Source: Vombatus ursinus
Lineage: Eukaryota > Chordata > Mammalia > Diprotodontia > Vombatidae
DNA: 64,000 nucleotides
Assembly (NCBI RefSeq): GCF_900497805.2
Contig: NW_020954719.1
Coordinates: forward strand, 992,001 to 1,056,000
Direction: 5' to 3'
Both the position numbers and the translations under genes were made by a program. Of the stretch, positions 61,741-64,000 are shown piece after piece (the first letter of the stretch is position 1; every line of letters starts with the position of its first letter). Below the pieces are notes generated by a model. The model was given only the letters and a program-made list of their open reading frames with translations. It was not told the DNA's origin and searched no databases.

Positions 61741-62039
61741 GACTGCTCCACGATTACACAACTATCAGTTTCAGGTGAGACTTGCACCTGATTCCAAATC
61801 TAGTTTTCCATTCACTCTGCTCTAATTGCTTTCATGATCATTATTAATATTATTATTAGTAGTAGTAGTATACCATTTTTATGGATAAGGGTAAGTTGTT
61901 AGAATATTGTTTCTCTGGTCACATTTTAGAAGTTTACAATTAGACATTAAAATCTAACTTTGTCTAGATGTGTGACCCTGGGCCTTTGAAGCACAGATTA
62001 AAAATTAATTGGAAACTAAATAATCTAACCTAAAGAATG

Positions 62040-63540
62040 AGTATATCAAAGAATAAAACATAGAAACAGTCAATAATTTCATTAAAGATAATGACAACAT
62101 GAGAAAACATACCAAACTTTGTGGGATGGAGCCAAAGCACTTAGGTACAAATTTATATCTTTAAATGTTTACATCAATAAAAAGGAGAAAGAGCAGATCA
62201 ATGAATTGGGCATGCAATAGGTTTTGCACAAATAAATCTAATACAGCTATTATAGATAAAATATTTACTGGGGGAAATTTGCATCAAACTTCTCTGATAA
62301 AGATCTCATTTCCAACATATATATAAGAAACTGGTTCAAATTTATAAGAATAAGAACCATGTATAAGACTAAGAGCTATTGCTCACTTGATAACTGGTCT
62401 AAGGATATTAATGGAAGTTTTCAAGGGAACAGATTATCTAGACTAGAGCTATATGAAAAAAATTACTACTAATTTTAGAAATGCAAATTAAAACAACTCT
62501 GAGATTCTACCTCACACCTAACAAATTGACAAAGATGACAAAAAGGAAAATGATAAATGTGGAAGGGGCTGTGGGAAAACAGGTATACTTATGACTTATG
62601 TACTCTTAGTGGAGCTGTGAACTAGTACAACTACTCTGAAAAGCAATTTGGAATTATGCACAAAAAAATTATAAAACAGGTATAAAAAAGTTATGCCTTT
62701 TTGATACACCTATAGATAACACTATTATGCCTATACTCAAAAAAATATAAAAAGAAAGAGGAAATGGTCCTGTAAATATAAAAATACTTATAGCAGCTCT
62801 TTTAGTAAGAAAAAACCAAAACCAAAACAAAACAAAACCTGGAAACTATAGAGATATCTATCAGTTGGAGAATGGCTAGACAAATTGTGGGATTTGAATG
62901 TAATGAAATATTATTCATCTATAAGAAATGAGGAAATAGATGAATGCAAACAGACATGAAAAATATATATGAACTGATACAGAATAAAGTAAATAGTAGA
63001 ACCATATAAGCAATTTATATTATTGTATCAATATTATAAAAATCAACAATTTTAAAGACTTTTATAAGTTGATGAAGAATGAAACAAACAGAACAAGAAT
63101 CATTTACATAATAACAACAAAACTGTAAAGACAAACAACTTTGAAAACTAGGAACTATGTTCGATACAATCAACATCCATAATTACAAAAGACCTATGAT
63201 GAAATATGTTATCAATAACAGAGAGGTAATGGATTTAGGGGAGCAGAATAAGAGATAGGTCTCTGTATACAACCACTGAAGGAATTTGTTTTGCTTGATT
63301 ATGAATATTTGTTATAAGAAATTTTTCTTTTTTTAATATGGTATAGGATGGGAGGGAATGAAAACAGAGTTCTGTTAAATTTTTTTAATACAGAGCTATG
63401 TTTAGTATTTGTTACATGAAATTTGTTACATGAAAATTATTTTTCTTCTTTTTTTAATATGGCAGAGGATGGGAGGGAATGAAAACAAAGTTCTGTTTAA
63501 AAAAAAATTTTAATAGAGAGATGTGTTTGGGTCAGAGTGC
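62040..63540 (+). mobile_element. Old L1 LINE, ORF2 pieces and 3' tail
   Basis: 62090-62215 is an ORF2 segment between the endonuclease and reverse transcriptase (caaactttgtgggatggagc). After an apparent deletion near 62215 it continues with the ORF2 end (aattgacaaagatgacaaaa, gcaatttggaattatgcaca) and the tail. Near the end a block of about 110 bases with ggatgggagggaatgaaaac occurs twice (63345-63365 and 63465-63485). Confidence 0.65.
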
Positions 63541-64000
63541 TCCGGAATTGGACTATTGTTCACTTTCAGATGAGGTCACTGAATTATTAGTTTTACTTAA
63601 TTATCTTACTTGCAACTTAGAAATGTTTGTAATGTTTAAAAAAAAACACATCAATAAAACTTAAAAAAAAAAAACCTTCAGTAACATGTAGGCAGACTAT
63701 ACTGTAATGGACTCAGAGATATTTTAGAAGTCAGTCCTAGGCCCAATATACCTCAGCTTATATAGGTCTACAGCTCCTTTTCCTCTGAGGAAAAGGGGGC
63801 TTAAACATTTACCCAGACACGTTCGACCACAAACTGACTGATTTACTAGAACCTATTTGTAAAGATATTTTCCAATCCCCAAAAGAGAAAACTAGAAATG
63901 AAATAAAATACAAGAAATACAGATATTCCCAGTTTTTGTTTTGTCCTTTTCTTAAAATGCTATAGAGGCTGAAATTTTGTAGTAACATATGAGAATCTGC

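Larger units (their letters stand above)
45513..64000 (-). other. BICD1: BICD1 intron upstream of the 153-bp exon (incomplete)
   Basis: This non-coding interval has its acceptor at 45513-45514 (AG on the minus strand). The 5' end of the intron is outside the window. It contains L1 pieces, MIR copies, a GATA microsatellite with an assembly gap, a WSINE1-like SINE and a probable solo LTR, listed separately. Intervals 45513-46740, 53705-56580, 57295-59080, 59200-60115, 60290-60930 and 63545-64000 are AT-rich, and I see no gene or recognisable repeat in them. Confidence 0.85.

Overview
This 64-kb window is vertebrate nuclear DNA. It lies inside one protein-coding gene, BICD1 (bicaudal D homolog 1), which is read on the minus strand. 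Four internal exons can be defined to the base, with GT/AG boundaries and matching phases: 45360-45512, 39527-39961, 23733-24827 and 11033-11184. Together they encode about 612 residues of the central coiled-coil adaptor. The first and last exons, the promoter and the polyadenylation site lie outside the window. I see no other host gene, RNA gene, CRISPR array or prokaryotic feature.

The repeats point to a marsupial. There are L1 and half-L1 (HAL1) elements of marsupial type, old CR1-group LINEs (L2, L3), MIR and MIR3 SINEs, and two tRNA-derived SINE families with marsupial-type sequence. The SINE that is very common in the American opossum Monodelphis was not noticed, and the commonest SINE resembles WSINE1. 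An Australian marsupial is therefore more likely, but this rests on memory of the families and was not searched.

Layout. Positions 1-11032 are the intron after the last exon seen. It holds an inverted pair of LINE ORF1 tails, an L1 split by an antisense HAL1 (element C), and a long L2. Positions 11185-23732 hold a chimeric L1 (element A) interrupted by a full-length HAL1 (element B), then an old hAT-like transposon split by a third HAL1 (element D), then a quiet AT-rich stretch and a second L2. Positions 24828-39526 hold L1 and L3 pieces, a SINE dimer and a possible LTR remnant. Positions 39962-45359 are largely unique and hold a striking double-hairpin sequence at 43671-43837. Positions 45513-64000 are the upstream intron, with several L1 fragments, a GATA microsatellite containing a 10-base assembly gap, and a probable solo LTR near 61 kb.

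The best candidates for a second look are the intronic double hairpin, whose arm differences are nearly all G-U wobbles on the BICD1 sense strand, and the inverted HAL1 copies on either side of the 152-base exon. The LINE nesting is unusually readable because target-site duplications survive. I found no convincing new multi-gene system.
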